Source: a virus
DNA: 21,321 nucleotides
Reading direction: 5' to 3' (one strand)
Virus record (IMG/VR): IMGVR_UViG_3300030389_001567
Location: 3,444 to 24,764 of that record
A program made the position numbers and the translations under genes. Below, piece after piece: positions 1-8,536 of the stretch (positions within the stretch are counted from its first letter, which is position 1; each line of letters starts with the position of its first letter). Under the pieces are notes generated by a model. The model did no database searches and was not told the DNA's origin. It saw only the letters and a program-made list of their open reading frames with translations.

Positions 1-228
1 ACCAGTAGAACCTGAAAAACCACCTTGTACAAGACCAGCAGTTAAAGTACCACAAGCACCGGGTTGGTTTCTAACTACTGATAAAGTGTCGTCTGCTGCA
101 GTAACAACACTACCATTATATTCTTCTGCTGTATTAAGTTGTGAACTGCTTGTATTTTGACCACCAATAACCATAGATGCAATCCTTGATGTACCAAGTC
201 CAGCACATCTAGTTCTTGCAGTAGATAA
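1..228 (-). repeat. Kelch-like repeat region at the visible 3' end of the fibre gene
   Basis: Codons 519-594 encode a divergent kelch-like unit: a TAR start, CAGLGTSRIASMVIGG, then AEEYNGS, followed by a second partial unit with ACGTLTAGLVQGGFSG. The alternation of hydrophobic-GG and EEYNGS-type motifs matches kelch propeller repeats seen in marine phage fibres. More units probably lie beyond base 1. Confidence 0.6.
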
Positions 229-1782
229 AGTTGCATTTGAAGCACTAAATATACCAGCACTAGCAGCTCTTTGACCTACTCCTGCATCAAATGCCATTAT
301 TTCTGACATGCCATCACTATCTTGGTTACGACCAACAAAAAATAAATTTTTACCTACGAAACCATCATCAGATATATGATGATGACCACTTGGTGATGTT
401 ACTTGTGTTTTTGGTTTATTTTCAAATACTTGAAAAGAAGTCCCTGTAAAATTATAACCAGTAGTCGGTGAGTATACAAAACCTGCTACATGTGACTCTG
501 CACTACTATGACTTGTACCATCATTACCAAAGACAGCACCTCTACCTCTACCAGAACTAAATGCAAGTCCTAATGTATTGTATGAACTTGTACCCCAACC
601 ACTACTTGCACCTTGTGTAAATATGTTTCCGTATTGTGCTATGATTCCGTTAGACCTAACTGGTGAACCATTTGCCTGTGTCCATGTTATTGTGTCGTCT
701 GCTGCAACTGTGCAATTAAATAAATGAAAGTCATCATAAGTGTCATCCCATATAAATACATGATGACAATTATTAGTGCTATCGTATACTGCTCTCTTTG
801 AGTTATCTAACCTAAATCTGCTTTCAGAAGAACCATTTTCACCACCATTGTTATGCGACATAATATTTGCAGAACCTGTATCTAATAAATAATTAGTTCC
901 TAGTGTTAATGTTGCACCACTACCTGTTACTGTTCTTGCTTGAATTTGGTATGTGCCAGAAACATCTTGTGAAAATAATACAACTTTATTTCTTTGTTCG
1001 TTCCAACTCCATAAAAAATCACCATAATGACTTCCACTTGCTGCTGCCAAAACACTTAAAGCACCGATAGTTAGGTTGTTGTTACTGCTTACATCTGTAA
1101 TAGTTACTGCACAACCTACAATGTCAAATCTATTACCAGCAACAGAACTACCACTTGAAGGGCCACCTTTATTGAAACCTACTAACATTCTGCCAGCAGA
1201 TGCACCATCTGAATGGTCGTAAATACACATGTTACCTTCTGGTTGGTTACCATTGTAATTGCTACTACCATCTGTTGCATGTGGGTCATAAATAGTAGCA
1301 GTAGCAACATTTTCAATCTTAGGTGAACCAGAACCACTTGTAGCAACACCTGCTGCAAATGCTTTTAAAGTATTATAATTATTGCTTGTACCATTTATTT
1401 CATATACACCCATAAATCTGTTTTCGTCATTGTTATAACAAATACCATGTGAATTACCACCACCTGTGCTATCTAGCACTACAGTATCTCCGTATGTTAA
1501 TGTTGTGCCAGATGCCGTAGCACAAGTAACAGAGGGGTATTGACTATTATTACCATCACCATAGCAAAACGCCATTACACTATTTGTAGTATCGTAAGCA
1601 ACAGCAGGTGCGTATGCTCTACCAGAGTCAAAATCTTCGTTTGTTAATGATGTATGTGCTGGGTCTGATTGTTGTGCAGGAAATGAACCTGACAATAATG
1701 TATCTGCATTACCAACTTCAACATTATCTACTTTACTTATGTTGCCGACTTCAACGCCATTTACTTTGCTTATATCAGGCAT
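1..1782 (-). CDS. Partial tail fibre/receptor-binding-like protein with beta-propeller and kelch-type repeats (3' end outside window)
   Basis: I translated this frame by hand: it is open for 594 codons from the ATG at 1782-1780 to base 1, with no stop, so the gene runs off the window. The ATG overlaps the stop of the preceding fibre gene (TAATG), suggesting translational coupling; no strong ribosome binding site precedes it. Residues 4-25 are two 11-residue repeats (ISKVNGVEVGN, ISKVDNVEVGN). Residues about 30-510 are rich in Gly, Ser, Thr and Asn and hold degenerate repeats such as APAVAYDTTNSVMAFCYGDG and GICYNNDENRFMGVYE, like beta-propeller blades in marine phage fibres. From about residue 519 the sequence turns kelch-like (LSTARTRCAGLGTSRIAS, then VIGGQ, AEEYNGS and LVQGGFSG). 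A HHH triplet lies near residue 465. The role, a distal fibre or adhesin recognising the host surface, is inferred from repeats and position after another fibre gene. Confidence 0.8.
   Translation of the reverse strand, partial: MPDISKVNGVEVGNISKVDNVEVGNADTLLSGSFPAQQSDPAHTSLTNEDFDSGRAYAPAVAYDTTNSVMAFCYGDGNNSQYPSVTCATASGTTLTYGDTVVLDSTGGGNSHGICYNNDENRFMGVYEINGTSNNYNTLKAFAAGVATSGSGSPKIENVATATIYDPHATDGSSNYNGNQPEGNMCIYDHSDGASAGRMLVGFNKGGPSSGSSVAGNRFDIVGCAVTITDVSSNNNLTIGALSVLAAASGSHYGDFLWSWNEQRNKVVLFSQDVSGTYQIQARTVTGSGATLTLGTNYLLDTGSANIMSHNNGGENGSSESRFRLDNSKRAVYDSTNNCHHVFIWDDTYDDFHLFNCTVAADDTITWTQANGSPVRSNGIIAQYGNIFTQGASSGWGTSSYNTLGLAFSSGRGRGAVFGNDGTSHSSAESHVAGFVYSPTTGYNFTGTSFQVFENKPKTQVTSPSGHHHISDDGFVGKNLFFVGRNQDSDGMSEIMAFDAGVGQRAASAGIFSASNATLSTARTRCAGLGTSRIASMVIGGQNTSSSQLNTAEEYNGSVVTAADDTLSVVRNQPGACGTLTAGLVQGGFSGSTG
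1708..1773 (-). repeat. Two 11-codon tandem repeats at the N-terminus of the partial fibre
   Basis: Codons 4-14 and 15-25 encode ISKVNGVEVGN and ISKVDNVEVGN. The units differ at two residues. Similar ISKVNG-type repeats occur at the start of many marine phage fibre proteins (family knowledge); a role in attachment to the virion or in trimerisation is inference. Confidence 0.75.
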
Positions 1783-3866
1783 TATGCTAGTAGAACCTCT
1801 GTAGTGTTAAAGTTAAAATATATTTTATCGCCATGAGTTGCTACACCAATTTTCTGTACTGTATCACCAGCACCTGATGGTGCAGTAGCTGTAACATCAC
1901 CAGTTGTAGATACAAAAACATCTGCACCTATTGAGCTAGAAAAATCAGGAAACGCTGAAGCATCGTGCATTACACCTTGTACCATAACATCAACAGTAGC
2001 ATCTGCTGCACCACCAGTAGTAATGATTCCTATTGCTGGCATTGAAGTTACTGCACTTCTGTCTGCTTTTTTTACTTTTCCATCTGTGTGTAAAAATACA
2101 ACATCGCCTACTGCAAGTGTTTCTGATGCAGTCATACTAAATATTATTCCTGTTGCTTCATCATCATCAGGGTCGCTATCTCCAAAATCTACTTTACCTG
2201 CTTCACCCATGTTTATTACAGAATCATCTGCAACTGTAATTGTTCCCGTACCAACTGCACCTGTAGTGTCAAATGTAGATGAGCCAATGTCTATGTTTCC
2301 AAAACCAGAACTAATAGCTCCAGAGTTTAATGTTCCTGTAGTAACAAGATTAGACATAGCAGTTATTTCACTACCAAAATATGTAGCAAATGTTTCAACG
2401 CTAGTTTGTTTCATAGTGCCACCATCGTTAGTTACAATTCCATCTCCATCTGCTACTGCTGTAGTACCAACAGATGTATTGCCATCCATAATATTAAGTT
2501 CTGTTGCAGTAGCATCTATTGCTGCTAACTTAGTAAAGTCAGCTTGTACCAATCCTGATACACCATCAAGTAAATTAAGTTCCGTAGCAGTTGATGTAAG
2601 AGCCACATCTTCGTTTATCTTTGGTGATGTAAGCGTTTTGTTAGTTAGTGTCTGCGTTGTGTCATCACCAACTAAATTGGTAGCAGCAGCAGGTAATACT
2701 ACTGTTACATTTCCAGAGTAAGCAGAGTGTGGTGATGCTTGTAATTGCGTGTAGTGTGCGTTTGATGATTCACAGTAAAATCTTACATATGATTCTGCAC
2801 CACTATTTTTTATTGATATTGCACCTGACTCTATGTCTACACCATTTGTACCATCAATCCTTACTACACCTGTACCATGTGGTGTAAGTGCTATGTTTCT
2901 GTTACTAGCACCTGTTACTATTCCATGTGTAAGAACATCTAAATCGCCACCAAGCTCTGGTGAAGTGTCCTCTACAACATTTGATATTGCACCTGATGTT
3001 GCTAAACCAGATACAAGTGTTGACCTTGTAATTTTCTTTAATCCACCACCTGATGTGTCTACTGCAAGTAGTACATCGTCTCCTGCAACTGAAGATATTT
3101 CTGATAAATCACCAACTGCTGTAGGATTGAAGTTTGTACCATCTGCTATTAGCAAATGACCTGCTGTGTTAGTTCCCATGAATAAATCATCACCAGTTAT
3201 AGTTAGGTCACCTGCAACTGCTACATCAGCACCAGTAAATGTAAGAGCTGTAGTAGTTCCTGATTTAATAATTAAGTTACCACTATTGTTAGTAGCACTT
3301 CCGTATGTTGTGCCTGCATCTTTAAATAGCACATCTGCTCCATCAGCATCCAAAACAATGTCAGCTCCAGAGTCTATTGTAAAGTCACCTGATGATGCTA
3401 AGTTACCACCAAGTGTAATGTTGCCTGTAGTTGTAATGCTATCAATGTAAGCATCTTTGTAATATAAAGACGATGTACCTAAATCTACATCGCTGTCAGT
3501 AACTGGAGATAATGCACCATCAATAAGTTTTATTTGATCTTGAGCTCCTGCTCTAAAAATAATATTGTTGTCAGTTGCAAAGTCAATGTCATTGTCTGCA
3601 TCTCTACCTACAACCAAAGCTGCGTTAAGAACAGAAGTAACTCCTGTAAGTGCTGCAACATATTCTGGAGCTGATGCACCAGAGTTTACTGCAAGAACTT
3701 TACCTGCTGTGCCTATGGCTAATTTTGATAGAACTGTACTAGAACTAGCAAAGAGAATATCTCCTGCGGCCTGACTATCAAATATATGTCCTGTTCCGTC
3801 AGTATGCTCGTACTCGGTCTGAGTCATCTGACTTCCTACCGATTTATGTTGAAACTCATTACTCAT
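1782..3866 (-). CDS. Tail fibre-like structural protein with TATELN repeats
   Basis: This 694-residue protein is rich in Gly, Ala, Ser, Thr and Asp with few aromatics, typical of fibrous beta-structured virion proteins. Residues about 145-205 carry beta-strand modules (GNITLGGNLASSGDFTIDSG, then DIVLDADGADVLFKD and SGNLIIKSG) of a type common in marine phage fibres. Two TATELN repeats lie at residues 426-436 (TATELNLLDGV) and 453-463 (TATELNIMDGN). The last 115 residues (AVGDVVFLHTDGKVKKADRS, later KIGVATHGDKIYFNF) look like a compact beta-barrel similar in style to DUF2190-type phage proteins; that assignment is tentative. The ATG overlaps the upstream stop (ATGA) and follows a strong GGAGGT site 9 bases upstream. 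The gene sits between the nozzle-like gene and the propeller fibre, so a fibre or fibre-connector role is likely; no enzymatic motif is visible. Confidence 0.75.
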   Translation of the reverse strand: MSNEFQHKSVGSQMTQTEYEHTDGTGHIFDSQAAGDILFASSSTVLSKLAIGTAGKVLAVNSGASAPEYVAALTGVTSVLNAALVVGRDADNDIDFATDNNIIFRAGAQDQIKLIDGALSPVTDSDVDLGTSSLYYKDAYIDSITTTGNITLGGNLASSGDFTIDSGADIVLDADGADVLFKDAGTTYGSATNNSGNLIIKSGTTTALTFTGADVAVAGDLTITGDDLFMGTNTAGHLLIADGTNFNPTAVGDLSEISSVAGDDVLLAVDTSGGGLKKITRSTLVSGLATSGAISNVVEDTSPELGGDLDVLTHGIVTGASNRNIALTPHGTGVVRIDGTNGVDIESGAISIKNSGAESYVRFYCESSNAHYTQLQASPHSAYSGNVTVVLPAAATNLVGDDTTQTLTNKTLTSPKINEDVALTSTATELNLLDGVSGLVQADFTKLAAIDATATELNIMDGNTSVGTTAVADGDGIVTNDGGTMKQTSVETFATYFGSEITAMSNLVTTGTLNSGAISSGFGNIDIGSSTFDTTGAVGTGTITVADDSVINMGEAGKVDFGDSDPDDDEATGIIFSMTASETLAVGDVVFLHTDGKVKKADRSAVTSMPAIGIITTGGAADATVDVMVQGVMHDASAFPDFSSSIGADVFVSTTGDVTATAPSGAGDTVQKIGVATHGDKIYFNFNTTEVLLA
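2478..2591 (-). repeat. TATELN(L/I)(L/M)DG repeat pair in the fibre gene
   Basis: Two copies of an 11-residue motif begin 27 residues apart at residues 426 and 453. Such TATELNLLDG units recur in fibres of marine phages (family knowledge). Short periodic motifs of this kind fit a trimeric beta-helical shaft, which is inference. Confidence 0.75.
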
Positions 3867-6358
3867 GTTGTTTTGACCTCCGTCATTTCTAATGTTATCA
3901 ATCTTGTTTGATCTGGTGCAACCCCTCTTGTTGCATACACCCTGGAGGATGTCATAGCATCCTGATACTTAAGATTTACAAAATGTGATGATCCGTCTGG
4001 ATCTTGTAGTTTTATAAAAGGCTCTTTTCTTAAAGTTTCTAATGTAGAAACATCTGTTGATAATACAGAACTAGACCTTACTCTTCTTAGTTGCATTGAC
4101 CTTTTATCTGATAATTTAATAACTGCTGTCCATCTTCTGTAATCGATTGGATTCCATGCAGCGTGAAATACAAGTGAGTTTATTCTTGGTGATACCGCAA
4201 TATCATCTGTTGTAAATACAAGTTTAAATCTAATTCTGTCAAAGTTAATCAATGCAGATGCAAAGTCACCTACAAGAGTTTGGCCTGTAGATGTAACTGT
4301 TCCGTCTCCAAATGTATTCCAACCTATATTGTCATTGTCCGTGTCATCGTCTACTTTATAAAATACTTGTACATTTTTACTTGATGACAAGTTTGAGCCT
4401 GTAAGTGTTAGCTTTATCGCTGATTTATTTATGTCAGGATAGTTAAAGTTTACATAAGGTGTATAAAACTCCCCAGTAAGCCTGTGTTCAATTACAGAGT
4501 TAAGTGCAGGGTTTTCGTTTCTTATAGGCATCCTTATTCTAAAAGCTCTAGGCTCTCTATTGTTATTGCTATCAGATGAGTCATCGTTAATAAGATTACC
4601 AAGCACAAATAGGCTTGTTCTTTCCGAACCTTTGAATTTACCCATAGCGTTAATATCTGATACATCAAAACTTGCAATAGTATGAGGTACATCTTCTGAA
4701 CGACTACCAGGTTCTTCTTGTTGTGTTCTTACAGAAAGAAGTTTGACTGTTCTTGATAAGTTGGCCCCTGAGAAAGAATAAGGGAAAGTGTACGGGAAAC
4801 CTGAACTCTCAGATGCTAAATCATCTGCTAGTGCGACAAAGAGGTTATTTCTATCTTGCGTTAGAGCTGTTACTCTTCCACCGAATCCTCTAAACGCAGG
4901 GGCCTTAAATATATACGATAGATCTGTAAATACATAAGATCCATCAAAGTTTCCAACATCAATTCTAAAAAATGCTTGGTCACCACCACCTGCAAATATT
5001 GCACCTGATCTACCTTGTGCAGATTTAAAGTTTGAATCGTCTGGAAAAAGGTTTGCTTCTGGTTGTAAATCAAGAAACTTGTTTGCACTTCTTGAATACT
5101 GAAAGAGTCCATCTTCTCTTCCTACATACAACCTGTCATTAGCTGAAAATAAATTTGTAATGTCTCTATCTGAGTCACCACATTTGATTTCACTACCAAA
5201 ATTAGCAGTGTCTGATGGATCTGTTGATACGGATATTTGGTTTGCTCTGCTCTTAAATAAAGCTAAATCACCACTGGCATTACGAGCTCTTGCAAAAAAC
5301 TCAGCAAGTCTTCCGTTCCCACTGTTTGTAGAGGGATTTGACCATGTAGTGCCATCGGTGCTTCTTAAATAGTTTGCACTTGTACCTCTACCTGCATATA
5401 AAGCACCATCAAAACTAATTAAGTCTGTAATTACGAAAGATGAGTCTACATATACTGCGTTCCATATTTCGTTACCATCATCCCATTTATAGATTGCTCT
5501 ACCACAAGCTGCGTAAATATTACTACTAAACTCTTGTGGTTCTGTCCATGTTGTGCCACCTTCTGGAAAAAATGCTAAATCATCGATAGCAAAAACATCT
5601 CCACTTGTAGACAAAGTTATTCTTACTTTTAGACTTGATGCACTTCCGTTAACAGTTATGTTGGTTTGAGATGCAGCAAAAGCTGATGTGCTTGTTATTT
5701 CATCACCTGATGCAGTAGCAGCAGAGTCTACAATCTGTATCTTTGCATTACCTGAACCAGATATTCTTCGTAAATATACATGAGCAAAAACTTTTTTACT
5801 TTGAAATAATGTTGGACTGTTTATAGTTTGCTCTATGTAACCACCATTTGCAGTCGCTGTTATCTGACCACCTCGGCTACCATTTTTTACATAAGTTGTT
5901 TGAGATGTAAGTGTAGCATTGTTAGTTGTATAATCTGTTAAATCAAAAGAACTATCACTTGCAACCTGTTCAAATCTCCCGTTTCTTATCAATATGTCAG
6001 TTTCATCTTGCAGGTATCCAAGTACAAGTTCACCTCTAAACATACCAAGAACACCATCTGAGTATCCGTACCTTGCTCTTGCTCTGTTTGCTTCTGTTGC
6101 AGTTCCGAACCTAGATATTGTTGATGCACCAAATCCTCTATGCCAAGAGTCTTGATCAAGAACTAATCCTATGTCAGGAGATTGCTGCTGGTAGTTTGCT
6201 GAGTCGCTTACCTGTCTTGGAGGTGCAGGTGACACATGATCTATTCTCCATCCTCCAGGCACATTCGGTGCATCTCTATATAGTTTGAGTCCTACTTTAT
6301 TGGTAGAACCATCTGTTTTGCTTAATACAATATCTGAACTATACGGAGCTGTTGACAT
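3863..6358 (-). CDS. Tail nozzle-like protein with propeller-like core and inserted jelly-roll domain
   Basis: This 831-residue protein directly follows the adaptor-like gene (TAATG overlap; GGAGGT site just upstream). Residues 1-120 include proline-rich and arginine-rich stretches. Residues about 124-267 look like a carbohydrate-binding jelly roll of CBM_4_9 style: they open with RNGRFEQ, contain NGSRGGQITATANGGYIEQT, then FAHVYLRR, and close with FAIDDLAFFPEGG. Residues about 270-540 contain repeated propeller-like elements such as IYAACGRAIYKWDDG, ALYAGRGTSANYLRSTDGTTW, RLYVGREDGLFQYS and AIFAGGGDQAFFRID. The remainder is beta-rich. In T7-like phages the nozzle protein gp12 also has a propeller and lies just after the adaptor gp11, so order and fold style support a nozzle role. 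I see no detailed sequence identity to gp12. A tail-tip or receptor-binding role is an alternative. Confidence 0.65.
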   Translation of the reverse strand: MSTAPYSSDIVLSKTDGSTNKVGLKLYRDAPNVPGGWRIDHVSPAPPRQVSDSANYQQQSPDIGLVLDQDSWHRGFGASTISRFGTATEANRARARYGYSDGVLGMFRGELVLGYLQDETDILIRNGRFEQVASDSSFDLTDYTTNNATLTSQTTYVKNGSRGGQITATANGGYIEQTINSPTLFQSKKVFAHVYLRRISGSGNAKIQIVDSAATASGDEITSTSAFAASQTNITVNGSASSLKVRITLSTSGDVFAIDDLAFFPEGGTTWTEPQEFSSNIYAACGRAIYKWDDGNEIWNAVYVDSSFVITDLISFDGALYAGRGTSANYLRSTDGTTWSNPSTNSGNGRLAEFFARARNASGDLALFKSRANQISVSTDPSDTANFGSEIKCGDSDRDITNLFSANDRLYVGREDGLFQYSRSANKFLDLQPEANLFPDDSNFKSAQGRSGAIFAGGGDQAFFRIDVGNFDGSYVFTDLSYIFKAPAFRGFGGRVTALTQDRNNLFVALADDLASESSGFPYTFPYSFSGANLSRTVKLLSVRTQQEEPGSRSEDVPHTIASFDVSDINAMGKFKGSERTSLFVLGNLINDDSSDSNNNREPRAFRIRMPIRNENPALNSVIEHRLTGEFYTPYVNFNYPDINKSAIKLTLTGSNLSSSKNVQVFYKVDDDTDNDNIGWNTFGDGTVTSTGQTLVGDFASALINFDRIRFKLVFTTDDIAVSPRINSLVFHAAWNPIDYRRWTAVIKLSDKRSMQLRRVRSSSVLSTDVSTLETLRKEPFIKLQDPDGSSHFVNLKYQDAMTSSRVYATRGVAPDQTRLITLEMTEVKTT

Positions 6359-7695
6359 TAGTAACCTCCGTTAAGACTGCTTACAACACCTTTCTTTAAA
6401 GCTAAAGGTGCCATACCACCATGTCCTTGATTTACAAGGTTCTGAAAGTGTGTCTGTCTTCTCTGTGCAGCATTCAAATCTGCTATGTCTAGTTGATCTA
6501 TGTCTTGTTGAAACCACAATGCTGCTGCTTGATTAATTAACAATCTTGCTTGTTGTTGGTCTATTTCCATTGTGTCTGAGCCAGAGGACACGGAAGAAAG
6601 CAAACCCATTCCTCTGACGTGCAGACTTCTATCACTATTAGAGATAGAACTTTTAATAACTATGGTGTCGCCTTCTTCTCTCCAGTCAAGCAAAGGAGCT
6701 CCAAGTAAACTAGGTACTTCACTTTGTCCTGCTGTTGCTACCATTTCGTCTGCATAGAAAACGAAAGCATCAGAGTCACTTGTCACATGAAGGCCAACTT
6801 TTATACTTGTGTTTAAGTCTTTTGCATCTAGTGTGTGAGTAAGTCTTTCCCATCCACCTCCAGAGTGGGTAGTTCCTGTTGATATGGAATCTGAATCAAT
6901 CTGTATTGCAGCAGATATTCTGCTTGCAGTTTTAGAATATACCCATATACCTACATTTATTTCTTCACCTTTGTAGTTAGTTCCACTTGGTACTGTAAGT
7001 AAAGCTGTGTTAACCGCACTTGCCTGTACTTGAAACTGTGCTGAATTAGAGCCCGCAAACACCATGTAGTTATCTGGTGATGTAGTTTCTTGTTCTTGAG
7101 TAATACTTGTAAAGTTTGAGTTTACCCAGTCAGCAGGTGTAGTTGAGTCTGTCCATGTTTCAAAGTCACAGTTTAGTGTGTTTACAATATTGTTTCCGTA
7201 GCTTTGAGCATCTATTCTTGACTCTTCATATATCTGTCTTACATATCCTGGTGCAATAGATGAAGGCCTTGCATACTTGTTCTGTGTGTCTGCCAGGCAT
7301 AAAGTTCTGTCGTTTACTTCTTTGTATAGTCTTGGAAATACATTAAACCTTGCATCATTTAGAGAATCTCTTAGTTGATCAGGGTCATATCTGTAAATCT
7401 CAAATGTAGCCTGTGTGCTGCTATCTGATGTCAAAGCAGTACCTGATACAGTAATTGTGCCAGAACTCGCTGTATAGTCCGTTACACGCCTTACAGTGTC
7501 ATCATTGTTAGCACTTGTAATCTTTATAAATGTGTCATTGAGTGCATCATCATTGTTAAAACCAGAATCAGTAAGTTCCGTAGATACTACTGATGTGTTT
7601 GCTGCAATAGCAGTTGTAGTAGTAAAAGAACCAATGAAGGCTCCAATAGCTCTACCAAACTGTGGTAATAAATTATCAAGTGTTGTTGTTGCCAC
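6358..7695 (-). CDS. Head-tail adaptor-like protein with inserted jelly-roll domain, GTG start
   Basis: This 445-residue protein starts at GTG (7695-7693) within a TAGTG overlap with the preceding stop. No ATG lies near, and a GGAG lies about 11 bases upstream. The N-terminal part (to about 174) has a helical segment DQLRDSLNDARFNVFPRLYK, and the C-terminal 80 residues are helical (ARLLINQAAALWFQQDIDQL, AAQRRQTHFQNLVNQG), consistent with a ring-forming adaptor that docks on the portal. Residues about 175-320 form a separate beta domain of CBM_4_9 style: DFETWTDSTTPADW, YMVFAGSNSAQFQVQASAV, INVGIWVYSK, GGWERLTHTLDA and FVFYADEMVA. The order, after head genes and before the nozzle-like gene, matches the adaptor position in short-tailed phages. 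Function is inferred from context and architecture; the jelly-roll resemblance is the clearest sequence signal. Confidence 0.6.
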   Translation of the reverse strand: MATTTLDNLLPQFGRAIGAFIGSFTTTTAIAANTSVVSTELTDSGFNNDDALNDTFIKITSANNDDTVRRVTDYTASSGTITVSGTALTSDSSTQATFEIYRYDPDQLRDSLNDARFNVFPRLYKEVNDRTLCLADTQNKYARPSSIAPGYVRQIYEESRIDAQSYGNNIVNTLNCDFETWTDSTTPADWVNSNFTSITQEQETTSPDNYMVFAGSNSAQFQVQASAVNTALLTVPSGTNYKGEEINVGIWVYSKTASRISAAIQIDSDSISTGTTHSGGGWERLTHTLDAKDLNTSIKVGLHVTSDSDAFVFYADEMVATAGQSEVPSLLGAPLLDWREEGDTIVIKSSISNSDRSLHVRGMGLLSSVSSGSDTMEIDQQQARLLINQAAALWFQQDIDQLDIADLNAAQRRQTHFQNLVNQGHGGMAPLALKKGVVSSLNGGY

Positions 7696-8153
7696 TATAC
7701 AGGTATCTCCGATGTGCGACCATCACGATCCACTCTTATCTTGAGAGGTCTAGTAAGGCCACTTTGTTCTGTTTTCATAAATAGATAATCGGTTGCAATA
7801 TGCTGACCAGTGTTATCTAGAATCTTAAACTGCTGCATTACAGGCATTCTACTTGCCATTTTATTTACAGCCATCTTAAGTTTATGTTCTTCTACAGAAG
7901 ATCCGTTATCTTCTTCTCTCTGTTTCCGAACTTCTTCATAAACCCTTTCTCCTGCTTTGGTGTCTCCAGAATGTTTGTTTGCCAAGTCACCTGCAATCTG
8001 TGCGTGTGACTCAACATCTCCATATCCAATCTTACCTTCAGGGATTACCATCTTCATTTTCTTACCATCTTTTTCAACAGTATGTTCTGAGACGGCAATC
8101 TCAGGTTTATCTCTAAAAATATTATTGTTGTTAGACTTAGTATACTTTCCCAT
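7695..8153 (-). CDS. Unknown 152-residue protein in head-tail junction cluster
   Basis: I do not recognise this protein. It is charged and Lys-rich, opening with MGKYTKSNNNNIFRDKP, with a probable amphipathic helical middle (residues about 60-100, including AGERVYEEVRKQREED) and a C-terminal part ending LKIRVDRDGRTSEIPV. There is no signal peptide or membrane segment. Its ATG overlaps the stop of the previous gene (TAATG) without a good ribosome binding site, so translation is probably coupled. Its stop overlaps the GTG start of the adaptor-like gene. A position between small head genes and the adaptor fits a head-completion or assembly factor, which is inference only. Confidence 0.6.
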   Translation of the reverse strand: MGKYTKSNNNNIFRDKPEIAVSEHTVEKDGKKMKMVIPEGKIGYGDVESHAQIAGDLANKHSGDTKAGERVYEEVRKQREEDNGSSVEEHKLKMAVNKMASRMPVMQQFKILDNTGQHIATDYLFMKTEQSGLTRPLKIRVDRDGRTSEIPV

Positions 8154-8455
8154 TATTTACTAATTCTAATTCCGTGAAGACCACTGCTGTCTACACCATA
8201 AGCTACATTGACAACTGCACTTGTGCTTGTGTCTCTGATCAACTGTATTTGGTCTAAAGTGTCTTCTCCGTAAATTTCTAAAAATTCTCCGTTTGATACG
8301 AGAACTCCATTTGTTCCTGTTGGTGCTGTACCATCGTGCCTTACTCTGATTGCTGCTGTCTCAATACTCATAACTGCATAGTTCGTACCATCTGGAACAG
8401 TCAAAGATACTGCTGTACCTGCAACTGTTTTATTGACTTCGCTTCCTAATGCCAT
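8153..8455 (-). CDS. Small beta-rich head protein, possible capsid decoration protein
   Basis: This 100-residue protein alternates short hydrophobic strands with Gly/Asp turns: AVSLTVPDGTNYAVMSIETA, IRVRHDGTAPTGTNGVLVS, then FLEIYGEDTLDQIQLIRD and VVNVAYGV. The pattern of R-x-RHDG, then PT-x-TNG, then a leucine-rich segment and a final strand resembles small phage head-associated proteins, but I cannot name a family with confidence. A clear GAGGAG site lies 5 bases before the ATG. It is the first gene after an 81-base gap containing a stem-loop. Decoration of the capsid surface is inferred from size, beta content and location near the capsid gene. Confidence 0.55.
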   Translation of the reverse strand: MALGSEVNKTVAGTAVSLTVPDGTNYAVMSIETAAIRVRHDGTAPTGTNGVLVSNGEFLEIYGEDTLDQIQLIRDTSTSAVVNVAYGVDSSGLHGIRISK

Positions 8456-8471
8456 ATTTTCTCCTCATGCA

Positions 8472-8520
8472 GTGAGGGTCAAGGGAATTAAATTTCCGTA
8501 ACTTTAACTCAGACCCTCAC
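8472..8520 (-). promoter_or_regulatory. Two-part stem-loop in the gap before the 100-residue head gene
   Basis: A perfect 9-base inverted repeat (GTGAGGGTC at 8472-8480, GACCCTCAC at 8512-8520) encloses 31 bases. Inside it a second 5-base repeat (ttaaa 8488-8492, tttaa 8503-8507) could stack as an upper stem with a 10-base loop. On the transcribed minus strand the structure ends 16 bases before the ATG of the next gene, next to its GAGGAG site. There is no U-run after it, so it is not a standard factor-independent terminator. It could act as an mRNA stabiliser, processing site or translation control element. Confidence 0.5.
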
Positions 8521-8536
8521 CACAACTATTCATTTA

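Noticed and set aside
363-384. Perfect 8-base inverted repeat (catcatca / tgatgatg) with a 6-base spacer
   Set aside because: It lies inside the fibre coding frame and arises from codons for HHHISDD. It is probably a coding coincidence rather than an operator or attachment site.
2023-2721. Long plus-strand reading frame of 232 codons opposite the fibre gene
   Set aside because: It lies antisense to a well-supported fibre gene, and its Ser/Val/Pro-rich translation mirrors the Gly/Thr/Asp codons of the other strand. No ribosome binding site or neighbouring plus-strand gene supports it.
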